The notes under the pieces: generated by a model
The model's input: only the letters and a program-made list of their open reading frames with translations
Told to the model about the DNA's origin: nothing
Databases searched by the model: none
Position numbers and translations under genes: made by a program
Shown here: piece after piece, positions 54,650-64,000 of the stretch
Position numbering within the stretch: position 1 is the stretch's first letter
Layout of the letters: every line of letters begins with the position of its first letter
Assembly: GCA_947000775.1 (NCBI GenBank)
Contig: CAMQGK010000008.1
Coordinates: forward strand, 12,278,501-12,342,500
Reading direction: 5' to 3'
From: Pterois miles
Lineage: Eukaryota > Chordata > Actinopteri > Perciformes > Scorpaenidae
DNA: 64,000 bases

Positions 54650-54735
54650 GACGGAGACCACGCTGTTGCCAAGGCTACCGCAGCCATTGTGTACCCGGTT
54701 GCCAGGTGACTGGTCGCCGTGGCGATGATCAAGAA
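54650..54735 (-). promoter_or_regulatory. Paired RFX X-box motifs
   Basis: GTTGCCAAGGCTAC (54665-54678) and GTTGCCAGGTGAC (54698-54710) both fit the reverse form of the X-box, GTTRCY(N0-3)GGYNAC, without mismatch. A third, weaker GTCGCCGTGGCGAT follows at 54713-54726. Three near-palindromes within 62 bp in repeat-free DNA is unusual. Occupancy is not known. Confidence 0.42.
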
Positions 54736-54779
54736 TTCTGAAGCGCCACCGCCACTGCCGCCACTCCTCCTCCCTTCGA

Positions 54780-55380
54780 TAAATAAATCTTCACCATTTT
54801 TTTTTCTCCGCTCTGTCGTTGTCCTTCCCTCCCTCCTGTCGACACTGGTAGAAGAAAAGAACAGCGACCTTTAAGTGGAACTGAGCAACAATGGAGGGAT
54901 GGGATGGATGATGGCCTGTTTGTTTTCATTTCCTATGTCTCTCTCTCTTTCGGTCCTCAACTCTATTTTTCTTCTCCCTTCATCCATCTAGTCTCTGGCT
55001 GTCCAGCTTGCCCAGTGTAATAATGAATTGTCTCTGCTTTCTTTCTCATTTCCCTCTCTGCCCCGCTTGTTTGATCACCCCTCCTAATTCTTCATCTCAC
55101 TCTTTCTCCATCCTTGTGTTTTATTTCGCCAAATAGCGGACCATGAATGGCCCTCGCTCGGGCTCTCTCCTCCTTGTCTTTGTTCATCCTGGCACTCAGG
55201 GTAATTCAACCCCCTTCAGCCTCCTACCGCCTCCTTTTACCCCCCCCCCCCCTTATTCTTCATTTTTACGGCATTAACCTTTTTCCATCCTCTCTGCTCC
55301 TTTTGTCCTTTTTCTCTCCTCATCACTGGACAATTTTGTTCGGGTTTGTAGTGATGCTCTTATCCATTTAATAAGCTTAC
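54780..55380. repeat. Pyrimidine-rich DNA with C-run
   Basis: The plus strand is C/T-rich through most of this span, with a C12 run at 55240-55251. Leu/Pro/Ser frames (for example 55147-55371) are compositional. Confidence 0.55.
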
Positions 55381-55905
55381 TCTAATGTGATAGTTAATTC
55401 CGGTTCCCCCATCACAAAGAAAGATGCTGGCAGATAAAATTGGTGTGCAGTAGGGTTTGAACATTATGTTTTTTTTTTTTTTGACTGATTTTTTGGCATT
55501 TCCATTTCCATTACACTGTATTTGGGCTGAATTCATTTAACATTTGCCAGTCTTCAGGCCAAAAAGAGAAAAGTTTTTGCTTGCAGAGTTTGATTTGTGG
55601 CTCAAAGATGATGTGACACTAACCTCTACTGCAAGCAAAGATGATGGTGAAGAAGAAGAAAAAGACGTATCCTCACAAGTGGAAACTAATTAAACTGTGA
55701 ACTGTATCTCAGTTTTCATCAAAAGGCCTGAAATGGTCCTCAGTAAGCTTATGTGCTTGCTGACCCAAGGGAGTATCAGACAGATATGAGGCAGATACAG
55801 ACTTGGAAACAAAATATACAGACACGGCAACACCAACAAAAAGGCCAGTAATGTGTTTAGTGTATATTACATAGCTTTTGGAAGCTAAAATAATGAAATA
55901 TACAT
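55380..55905. other. Unassigned DNA
   Basis: A T-run lies at 55470-55482. No gene or transposon boundary was recognised. Confidence 0.3.
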
Positions 55906-55907
55906 AT

Positions 55908-56890
55908 TATAGCCAAATGTATGTGGATACCCAAACCTTATCTTCTTATGCAATGGATGAACATGTCAACCATTCGCTCCTATTCAGCCACAAAATACTG
56001 ATGCTGGGCAATAAGGCCTGGCTCACAGTCTAAACCAGGGGCAGGCAACCTTAGAAGCATATGCTGCCAATGGCACGACTGGTACACTAGCAATAAGTGT
56101 GCAAGAGAGTTTTGGAAATGTTGAAGTGCCCTCTCATCTGCCATCAGCCAAATTATCTCTTTCACAGCCATTGGCAGTTGTGTGGCCTGTTATTTATTAG
56201 GGCTGTATTTGCTTCATTTGAGTCTATGCAGAGGAAAATGGAAATTGATGTTTTTATTGTTTTAGTCTGAGTAACGTGAGGTTCTCGTTCCGTCACAAAA
56301 ACAAATAGCAGCCAGCCGCTGCAAGTCAAGACCAAAAAGTAGTAAACGGCAGAGGGTCTGAGTGGATGCGACCTGCATCCTCGCGTTACATCCAACGTGG
56401 TAAACACTCCACACATACAGTAAAGTATGGAAACACAATGAGTTTCACACATTGCAGGAAAAGCAGCGGCAGACATCATGGATGAAGCTGCACGCTAACT
56501 CTGTCATGGACAGGAAATGTTATCGTATGGCGGTAATGTTCGGTCAAGCCGGCTGTCACTTTCATCCCTGTGGTCAGCTACCGATGAGTATATACGTGTG
56601 ACGACGTCTGATTTTCAAAATAAGGCGTTAACAAAGGGAGCTGTACATATAAAATATACACAGTATATGGAAATGAGATTGTTTGTGTTATATTCTAGCG
56701 TTGGACTAGAATACTCATATTCACCAGAAGTACAAACGGGGGGAATCAAATAATCAGCCAACTGATTAATCAGTTATATTCATCGAATACTCATATACTA
56801 GTGGTATTGGTCTTCTTCTAACCTAAAACTCTGTAAGAAAGCAAATAAGTGAGTTTGCAAATAGAGGTGTCCATATATTTTTGGCATATA
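55908..56890 (-). mobile_element. Gutted Tc1-like element filled by other repeats
   Basis: TATAGCCAAATGTATGTGGA (55908) and, on the minus strand, TATATGCCAAAAATATATGG (56890 downward) are imperfect inverted ends I recognise as a fish Tc1 family. Next to the left end, TATTCAGCCACAAAATACTG and ATAAGGCCTGGCTCACAGTC match the transposase 3' coding region in reverse, with deletions. Most of the interior (56040-56740) is unrelated repeat DNA. No functional transposase remains. Confidence 0.6.
56198..56738 (+). repeat. Dispersed repeat (18/51/56-kb family), copy 2
   Basis: It begins TAGGGCTGTATTTGCTTC, a possible hAT-like terminus. It matches 18244-18748 from about 56332: AAAGTAGTAAACGGCAGAGG, CAGTAAAGTATGGAAACACA, CACATTGCAGGAAAAGCAGC, CTAACTCTGTCATGGACAGG and CATATTCACCAGAAGTAC. 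The 105-codon minus-strand frame is incidental. Confidence 0.7.
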
Positions 56891-57111
56891 GTATACATAG
56901 AGTATATAGTGTTGTCTTCGGTGTTATTAAATGGGCTATTTTTACAAATGTGAGGTTTTCAAACTGAAACCAGTGCAGCAGATTTTACTGTGAAAGTAAT
57001 CTTGCCTGTTCACCCATCCTCTAGAGGTGCCATCTTCAGCCAGCTGGCTGTGTGTGCGAGTTGTAAAGGGCAGGTGATTGCATTTTCCTGTGCCTGCATG
57101 TCACGACGTAA

Positions 57112-57168
<57 letters not shown>
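57112..57168. repeat. (GT)n microsatellite
   Basis: About 27 GT units after TGTGTGC. Confidence 0.97.
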
Positions 57169-57172
<4 letters not shown>

Positions 57173-57639
57173 GGCTCCATCGCGTGTGTGACCAGGCTAG
57201 TCCCCCGATGTGTCCCCGAGCTTAGCCTGACGCTTCATTGATTTGTATGGAAATACCGCCTGTTCACACAGCGGGTCGAACGCTCTCTCTCTCTCTGTGC
57301 CATCAGTGCCCAGCTGTGGGACGCTCGCTGTGTTCTTTCATTTGATTGTGAGTGTGTGTGTGTGCGTGGAAGAGTGTGTGATTGAGTGAGGGTTACAGTA
57401 TGTGGCTGAAAAGACGAGAGCGCAAGATTGTGTGAACTGTACGTGAGCCATCAAATGTGCGTGTAGATGTCACACGGCTTCAATGTGTTGCCGCTTCAAT
57501 ATAAGTGTGCGAACTCACATCCGTCTCTTGATGATACTGTTGATCAGTCTCACACACACAGGCTTGCCCTGACAGAATCCATGGGTTGAAATATAATGAC
57601 CAAAAGCACCATTCAACATCCTGCTATCAGCACCATCCA

Positions 57640-57880
57640 TCCTTTTGTTTACCACCCATTCCTCCTCTTCCTCCCTCGTAAGATGACTCAGTCCTGCCCT
57701 TTTCCTTCTTTTTATCCTGTCTTTCCCTTTGTCCTCCTTCTCTCCACTCTTTTCCCCATCTGCACTTGTCCTTCCTCCTGTCTTTCCCTTTTCTTTCCCT
57801 CTTTCAGCATCTCCTCCCATCCTTCCATCCTCCTCTTTCCCCCTCCATTTCTCTGTCTCCCTCGGTACTCTGTTAATGTC
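57640..57880. repeat. Pyrimidine-rich tract
   Basis: The plus strand is C/T-rich (CTCCTCTTCCTCCCTC, CTTTCCCTTTTCTTTCCCTC). Opposite-strand Lys/Glu/Arg frames are artefacts. Confidence 0.75.
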
Positions 57881-58149
57881 ACGACCCTATTCTGTTCACG
57901 TGCTCATCACTAAATGACAAACCAGAGACAGCTTCCGCCTCTTAAAGGCCAAAGCGAGATGTGTGCAAATCTCTCTCTCCCTCTCTCTCTTGCAGCCCTT
58001 TTCACCACTCATACAATACGTGTTTTTTTGAGCCACCCTGGGCTTCACTCTGTCTAAAACTACAAGTAATGGCACTATTCACAGCGACCACACAGAGAGA
58101 AAAGGTCTGCTTGCAGCCTGCACGTTCACCTCATTTTCTGAGTTAAAAA

Positions 58150-58530
58150 CATCGGCCACGTGTTTTCCCCTCTCTGTGGCAGCAGCAGCCATTTCAGCTT
58201 TTGATACACGTTGTACACATCAAAATGAAACCCACCTAATCTCAGTATACACCTTCTTGTTTGCCGGATGGAGTTTACCCACCTTCAGAGGCTAACATAA
58301 ATATTTATGAGATAAACTCGCCATCTACTTCATAGCGAGTATCATCAAACAGATGCAAGTTATAGGAAGATATTTCCAAGGGGGGAGAAGATAATTTATT
58401 TTGTTTACATTGGTTGTTAGTTTCATGCTGCCCCGACTTCTCCATTTTCCACTACATCACTGCAGAAATGATAAAAACTCCCAACATGAAGGCCCTGAGC
58501 GTCAGAAACTCTTTTTAGGGTCGTTTCAGT
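58150..58530. promoter_or_regulatory. Repeat-free enhancer-like block
   Basis: GGCCACGTGTTTTCCC (E-box), GCTAACATAAATATTTATGA (MEF2-like, palindromic AAATATTT), TTGTTTACATTGG (FOX-like plus inverted CCAAT) and GAAATGATAAAAACTCC lie in about 380 bp without repeats. Conservation untested. Confidence 0.32.
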
Positions 58531-58683
58531 GTCTGTATTAGTATATATTTATTTATTTACTTATTTACTTGTGATCACTCAGTGCAATTCCATGTTTAAG
58601 TTGCCAAAACTTCCCCATCTACCACAGTATCTCAGTCACTTCAAACAGGATTGGAGGGGTTTGGTTTGCTTTATAGTTGTACT

Positions 58684-59346
58684 TAGAGGTTGACCGATAT
58701 GTTTTTTTTAACGGCTGATGCCGATTTATAGGAGAATCAGGCTAGGCAATGGCCGAAATATGATATCGATTTTTTTTGGGGGGATAATATGATAAAAAAT
58801 AAAATATAACAGCTTAATAATAACAAATGATACACAAAATGTCTCAACTTCAGTAAGCGGCAGTAGCTCAGTCTGTAGGGAGTTGGCTTGGGAACCGGAG
58901 GGTCACGGGTTCAAGTCCCACCATGGACCAAGAACTGAGTGTGAACTGGTAGCTGGAGAGGTGCCAGTTTACCTCTTGGGCACTACTGAGGTGCCCCTGA
59001 GCAAGGTACCAAACCCCCAACTGCTCGGGGCGCTTGTCAGGAGCAGCCCCCTCACTCTGACATCTCTCCATTTGATGCATGTATATGGGTCCTGTTTGTG
59101 CATGTGTGTGTTAACAACAGAATGTAAATTGTAATTTCCCCTAGTGGGACTAATAAAGGTTGATCTTCTTCTTCTTCTTCATTTAGTGAACACCTATGGT
59201 CTGTCTAAACTTTGTCAGATAAACTTTTGGATGAAAAAATGAAGTTTTAGTGCACTAAGCAGCATTTATGCACCTGCTTGATAATCGGCTTAATGCTCAG
59301 ATATCGGCCGATGCGATCGGCCGACCGATTAGTCGGTCCACCTCTA
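58684..59346 (+). mobile_element. hAT element with 8-bp target duplication, hosting a SINE
   Basis: The left end is TAGAGGTTGACCGATATG. The right end on the minus strand is TAGAGGTGGACCGACTAATC, matching at 13 of the first 14 positions. The flanks GTTGTACT (58676-58683) and GTTGCACT (59347-59354) form an 8-bp target duplication with one change, the hAT hallmark. Without the SINE it is about 340 bp, a non-autonomous element. ATATCGGCCGATGCGATCGG near the right end is palindromic. Confidence 0.85.
58856..59180 (+). mobile_element. tRNA-derived SINE
   Basis: Starts GCGGCAGTAGCTCAGTCTGT. A-box TAGCTCAGTCTG (58864-58875), B-box GGTTCAAGTCC (58908-58918). The body carries GGTGCCCCTGAGCAAGGTAC and CTCACTCTGACATCTCTCC; the tail reads TTTCCCCTAGTGGGACTAAT, AAAGG, then (CTT)n. 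It is closely similar to 38834-39177 and lies inside the hAT element at 58684-59346. Open frames across it are not genes. Confidence 0.9.
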
Positions 59347-59359
59347 GTTGCACTGTTGT

Positions 59360-60395
59360 ACTGTACCTTTAGTGCCAATAAAAACATTGAACCTAGAATG
59401 TTGTTTTTCAGTAAACAATATGAGGTGCTTTTTAAAAATGAAATGAGCCAATACCTTCTCTTCAATCCGTGTCCAATCCAAAACATTACATGAGTGCTTC
59501 ATAATCCGGATCAGATAGATCCGATAGTCTCGCCGCTCCACAGTAGGTAATCAGAAAGAAATGTTTCTCATTTGCAGTTGTTGTTTCCAGCCATTCACTG
59601 CAGGCAAACCTTTGAAGAAGACGGACCTGTATAAAGTGTTTGGAACGGTTATTGGTCTCCTGCTGTGCTTTGTATTGAGTCAACAGTTTGATTTGAATAT
59701 ACAAGCACCCCCCGGTTGTTAAACGGGGGAAGGTGAGCTCTCACTGCGATTCAGAATCTCTTAAGTAGGTTAGAAAGACACAAGGCTTTGATTAATTATG
59801 ATATGAAAAAGAGATAATTGACTCCTGCTGGTGGCGTCACCTCGTGAAGTCATCATGACATCACGACAAAAAGGGATGTCCTTCAAATTCCCACAAACAT
59901 TTTCTGCTTTCTCTTTCTCAGCCTGCACAGTTCCAATCAACCATATTTATGGCTATATGCATGACGACATCAGAGAGAAATTCACATTTACGGCTCCATT
60001 TTATGCTGCTCCTCCTCTACAAACTGTGAAGTGTGTGCATTGGGATGAAGAAAGACAAATATGACCCTATATGTGGTGGTGCTGTGTGTGGCTGTGCATG
60101 GAGCATAAATTGAGCCCGTCATAAATTTGGTTTATTGTGCTGCGCCTGTGTATGTTTGTGTAAGTGTGAGTGGACTGGGTTTTTACTAGCCTGCGACGCC
60201 AAAAAACGCCCCCACGGGAATAGATAACCCTAAAAATAGTGGTCTCCTGTGAGTCTTTTTCCCAGCAGTTTATTAGAAAAATGTCCTTTTTTAGGGTAGA
60301 GTGTACAGGTTAAGGGTGACGATACTCCTTACTAGCAAATTAAAATGTGTGTTTGCTTTAGTTAAACATAAACATAAAATTCAACCATTTTTCAG
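59360..60395. other. Unassigned DNA
   Basis: No exon or transposon end recognised. The sequence is of mixed composition without simple repeats. Confidence 0.3.
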
Positions 60396-60397
60396 AG

Positions 60398-61431
60398 GGT
60401 TACCTGCAGGTCTGAGAAGTGAAACCAATGCAGAAGTGCCTTAAACCTGTTGTCTCTCTAACAGCCAGCAGGGGGCGACTCCTCTGGTTGCAAAACAAAG
60501 TCTGATTGTATAGAAGTCTATGAGAAAATGAGCCCATATCTCACTTGATTTATTACCTCAGTAAACATTGTCAACATGAGTTTATGGTCTCAATCGCTAG
60601 TTTCAAGTCTTCTTCACTCCAGCATGATGTTCATTTAGTAAATTATGGTCCCATTTTGAGTCAAATAGACCATAAAGTAGGGGATGCTTTAGGGTGTGGC
60701 TACCTTGTGATTGACAGGTTGTTACCATGGCGTTGTTCAGTCTGGGAGTTGTCTGTGTTTTTGTCTTACAACTTTAACCCGTTCACATTGTGTTTTCAGT
60801 TCATGAAAGTTAATTGTAACATTTTTGGTCGCCTAGAAATACTTCAGTGTACATATATACTTAGCGTTTGGTTTTACTCAGCTCCACCCGCTTGTGACAA
60901 TTTTGGTTGCAAATAACCAAGATGGCGACAGCCAAACAAAATCATGATAGTGATGGCAAAAACAAAGATGGTGACCGACAAAAATCAAGATGAGTGACAG
61001 CAGAAATTCAAGATGGCGACGGCAAAAACCAAGATGATGACAATCAAAAATCAAGATGACAACGGCCAAAAATAAAGGTGACAGTCAAAAGTCAAGATGG
61101 CGACGGGAAAAGAACAAGATGACAAAGGCCAAAAACCAAGATGGTGAATGCCAAAATTCAAGATGGCGACAGCTAAAAGTCAAAATGGCCACAATAAAAA
61201 CAAAGTTGATGATGGCCAAAAGCCAAAATGATGACTGTCAAAACTCAAGATGGTAACAGCAGAAAATCAAGGCGGCAATGATAAAAACCAAGATGACAGC
61301 AGCCAAAAACCAAGATGGTGACCATCAAAAATCAAGATGGCGAAAATGGTGAACTTCAGGCTTCAAAACGGAAGTCCAAAACTCAATGGGTGACTTTGCG
61401 GTGACTATGTCGACTTCTCATATACAGTCTA
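60398..61431 (+). mobile_element. YY1-unit element, expanded-array copy
   Basis: Reverse-complement relative of 26873-27418: AGCAGGGGGCGACTCCTCTG, TCACTTGATTTATTACCTCA, ACATGAGTTTATGGTCTCAA, GGCTACCTTGTGATTGACAG and the end CTTCTCATATACAGTCTACG. Between the GTTGCAAATAACCAAG junction and the end lies the expanded minisatellite. The 123-codon frame at 60545-60916 and the one inside the array are not genes. Confidence 0.78.
60917..61352 (+). repeat. 21-22-bp minisatellite of YY1-like units, about 20 copies
   Basis: The consensus unit is close to CAAGATGGCGACAGCCAAAAA. CAAGATGGCGAC occurs exactly at 60918, 61009, 61093 and 61159, and CAAGATGGCGAA at 61332. The other units vary at the GGCGAC part. 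The period drifts between 19 and 26 bp. CAAGATGGCG is the YY1 core. Confidence 0.85.
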
Positions 61432-61617
61432 CGCCATTTCACCTAAAACAAGGAAGAAAAAAAAAAAGAACTGTGGCCTTTGCTGTGTGCGAGTGTGTCT
61501 AGTAATAGTTGGTACTAGCTGGCAGCCATGTAGCTCAATAGTGGAATTAGGGTGATATTGGATATTGGATAGACTGCAACACATTACACCACTTCACTGT
61601 CATGGACGGCCACTTAC

Positions 61618-61690
61618 CACACACGCACACATGCACGCACGCACACACCACGCATGCACGCACGCACGCACACACACACCCCCACCCCTT
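61618..61690. repeat. (ACGC)n/(CA)n tract
   Basis: CACGCACACATGCACGCACG, CACACACCACGCATGCACGC and a terminal C-rich run. Confidence 0.9.
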
Positions 61691-62620
61691 TTATGATATT
61701 TGGAGCTTGAAAGTAAACGACAGAAGAGGAGGCGGAGGATGTTTAAGGAAATGTGTTTTTTTAGGAGATTTAAAGGAGAGTGCACAACGCACATTAAGCA
61801 TGTTGTTTCCTTTATGCCAGTGTGCATAAAGCTCTTTTATATCATTTTAGATAATTTCCCACTCGTACGGGCTCCAGCTAAAGCATATTTCTCTGCTTTT
61901 ATCAGCTTTTTTTATCGCTCTGTCCTCTTAACAAGCATTTTCCTGTCTCCCTTTGCTAAGTACTGTCTCTCCCTTTCGTCAATCTCCCCATTTTGCCAAC
62001 TCTCATTGACAGTCACACACTCTCTTTTTGTCTTTTCTTAGTCAGTCTAGTCCTCCCTCACCGTTTATGTACTTATATGTTTTGCATTGCACACATGATA
62101 TAGTATAGGCGTAGCACACTATCTTGAATCAATCCTGACCTTTGGAGTGTATAATACAATCTTTGTGAAGTTTTTATGTGTTTTTAATGCATTCCTGCAG
62201 TTATCGCTGCCTGGGGAGAAATAATGTTGATTGAATTGTAATGTTTGAAATTGAATCTCTTCTCTGTTTGTCTTCTCAGTCTTCCACCTGTCTCTAGAGA
62301 CTCCTATCTCCCTTTTTGTCTGGTTTCTCCTCTCTCTTTTGCCATCTTAATCTTCTCTTTCCTTCACTATTGAATCTTTTCTCTCTGTGCTGCCTTAATT
62401 TGCCTTTTTATAGGGTTGAGTTCAGACAACTGGTTGCATGTTGGCAAATATGTAGATTCCAGTATCAAAATGGGATATTTGCTCTTTTCTTGCAACTAAA
62501 AAATGGCAATATAGGACCATTCTGTGAAATTATGTTAGAAGACAAAGTTGTTGTTTTTTTTTTTTTTTTACATCTAATGCCAACATTTTATTTAAAGTCT
62601 TGGTATCGTCAAATGCCAAA
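61691..62620. other. Unassigned DNA with T-run
   Basis: Pyrimidine-rich at 61960-62040 and 62260-62400, and a T16 run at 62554-62569. Frames at 61700-62041 and 62316-62633 lack any domain. Confidence 0.35.
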
Positions 62621-63440
62621 TACAGGAAGTTAGAGCAAGATTTTATTTGCGGTTGATAAACAGGCTAACGTTAGCGGATTTGAACCATGAGGTGCAGAGT
62701 TGTCCAATATGGATGTAATCTCTAGATACAACTCTTTGTAAATTGGTGTCTGCACTCAGCCAAAAGATTGTTTGTTTGCATGATCAAAAATTTAAGCGGA
62801 GTCACTTATTAATTCTAGGTGTTCAAGTCATCAGTGTTAATTTAATTCATGAAAACTATGACGAAAAATGTTTAACGACCTTTTTTTTTCCCCACGGCAA
62901 AGACGAGACGGTGACGAGAGGGTGCAGATGTTATTAAACATCAACTGTGACAATATCGACATGTAATATCAATGATGAAACAAGATGAGACTGAACTGTA
63001 GTTTGCACTTTTCATTTCTGACACTTTCCACCTCCTCTCGCCGTCACTCTCTTGGTCTCAAACACATGCACCACATGCTTCAGCGGCGCCGCTCAGTCTG
63101 TCTTTCTCATTCTTGTCTCAGTCCTGACAATTGTGGTTCTGTAATACATAAAGTTTAGAGTTTGTGGGTCGGGTTTGGGTGGTTGATTAACAAATATTTT
63201 TACATGTTGGGTGGTGCAAAAACGGGATCCGTGCATCACTAATGAGCACAGTCAGGAGGACTCAAACTAACTGTAAAGCTGCATTCTTAATCATGTGTTT
63301 TTCATCAGATAATAAAATGAATTCTTATGAGAAAGATTAAATCTAAAATAGCTGCTGAAATGAACACTGCTAGATGTACAGTGTTTGGGGCAAGTGGCTC
63401 GTGGAAAAACAAGTTGTGCAACAATAAGTGGGCTACACCT
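62621..63440. other. Unassigned, probably includes degenerate repeat
   Basis: CATGAAAACTATGACGAAAA, CGGCAAAGACGAGACGGTGA and CAATATCGACATGTAATATC (62845-62975) resemble a fish repeat from memory, without a partner here. No gene supported. Confidence 0.3.
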
Positions 63441-63461
63441 ATTTATTGATCAATATTGCGA

Positions 63462-63550
63462 TATTCACCGATATGACTTTTTTAGTCCTGATACCGATAA
63501 CAAAACCAAGGCTTTGGGTATCAGCTGATACCGAGCACCGATCCGAACCA
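63462..63550. mobile_element. hAT-like element end
   Basis: CACCGATATGACTTTTTTAG, CCTGATACCGATAACAAAAC and TATCAGCTGATACCGAGCAC, ending CCGATCCGAACC, match a terminal segment of a fish family from memory. Other end not seen. Confidence 0.45.
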
Positions 63551-64000
63551 GTGTTCAATTAATAAGCTGCCTCACTGTGTGATAGTGAAAGGGATTATTC
63601 ATTTATGTGTAAGGAAAAATAAAGATTTTTTTTTAAAATCAACACTTCCTGGTTTTATTTCAAAATAAAAGCCATAAGGCACTATTTCGGTGAAAAGAAT
63701 TCCTTCTTTTGTTAACATGAGGCTTTTATACTGAAATATTTGCCAGACAGTGTTGTAGACCATGCAGTGACTTGCTCAATGAATGAATATAAGAGGAGTT
63801 TTAATTGTGGATTATTACCATTATTTGCAAATTACCACACATTTCTTGACTTTTCTCTGTCTAAAATAAGTATGGAAATTCATAGTGAAATGAAATGGCC
63901 ATTATGAAAGTCAAACTCTATGTAGAAAGAGCAGCAGCAGCAGTAACGCAGCCGACATGCTGCTGGTGTGAACAAAGGACGCGTGAATCACTCAGCCGCC
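63551..64000. other. Unassigned DNA to the window end
   Basis: AT-rich with no recognised element. It ends in CAGCAGCAGCAGTAACG and a GC-richer segment cut by the window edge. Confidence 0.3.

Noticed and set aside
58856..58930. tRNA gene-like heads at 34.2, 37.6, 39.1, 49.9 and 58.9 kb
   Set aside because: A- and B-box motifs are present, but cloverleaf arms do not form and retroposon bodies follow; these are SINE heads.
61056..61256. Repetitive basic protein frame (QNSRW units)
   Set aside because: It is a reading of the 21-22-bp minisatellite; the unit length drifts so the frame is not maintained across the array.
60917..61352. CRISPR-like direct repeats
   Set aside because: Units are contiguous, degenerate and without unique spacers, and the genome is eukaryotic; it is a minisatellite.

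Overview
The window looks like non-coding nuclear DNA of a teleost fish, probably a percomorph. The reasons are long (CA)n/(GT)n tracts, many short non-autonomous DNA transposons, a Tc1 transposase relic of a type common in fish, and several tRNA-headed SINEs whose sequences I recognise from fish genomes. I found no protein-coding exon, rRNA or functional tRNA gene that I would defend. The longest open frames are shadows of dinucleotide repeats, SINEs, a minisatellite or pyrimidine-rich DNA. The window is best read as a gene desert or the inside of a very large intron.

Layout. From 1 to 8.3 kb there is a 1.8-kb element flanked by TTAA, a CRE-like cluster, a Tc1-type terminal repeat and a Tc1 transposase fragment, with repeat-free stretches between them. 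From 8.3 to 14.7 kb the DNA is mostly repeat-poor and partly pyrimidine-rich; it holds the best enhancer-like block (10.39-10.69 kb) and a doubtful threonine-rich reading frame. From 15 to 28 kb there are many degenerate hAT-like and foldback elements, with a purine/G-quadruplex/X-box cluster near 19.8 kb. From 25 to 29.1 kb and 35.9 to 36.5 kb simple repeats dominate. From 30 to 40 kb transposons are layered on one another: three copies of one hAT-like family, three SINEs, and insertions inside insertions. From 40 to 55 kb lie microsatellites, enhancer-like blocks (NF-Y, PBX/MEIS, POU-like and RFX-like motifs), a SINE with a 10-bp target duplication and a 52-bp retroelement tail. From 55 to 64 kb there are a gutted Tc1 element, a hAT element with an 8-bp target duplication carrying a SINE, and an element whose 21-22-bp YY1-like unit has expanded to about twenty copies.

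No genes act together here. The structure that can be read is the order in which mobile elements landed on each other, plus repeat-free blocks with transcription-factor motifs that may be regulatory. Family names come from my memory of fish repeats. Target duplications, terminal repeats and copies elsewhere in the window are read directly from the sequence. Conservation was not measured.
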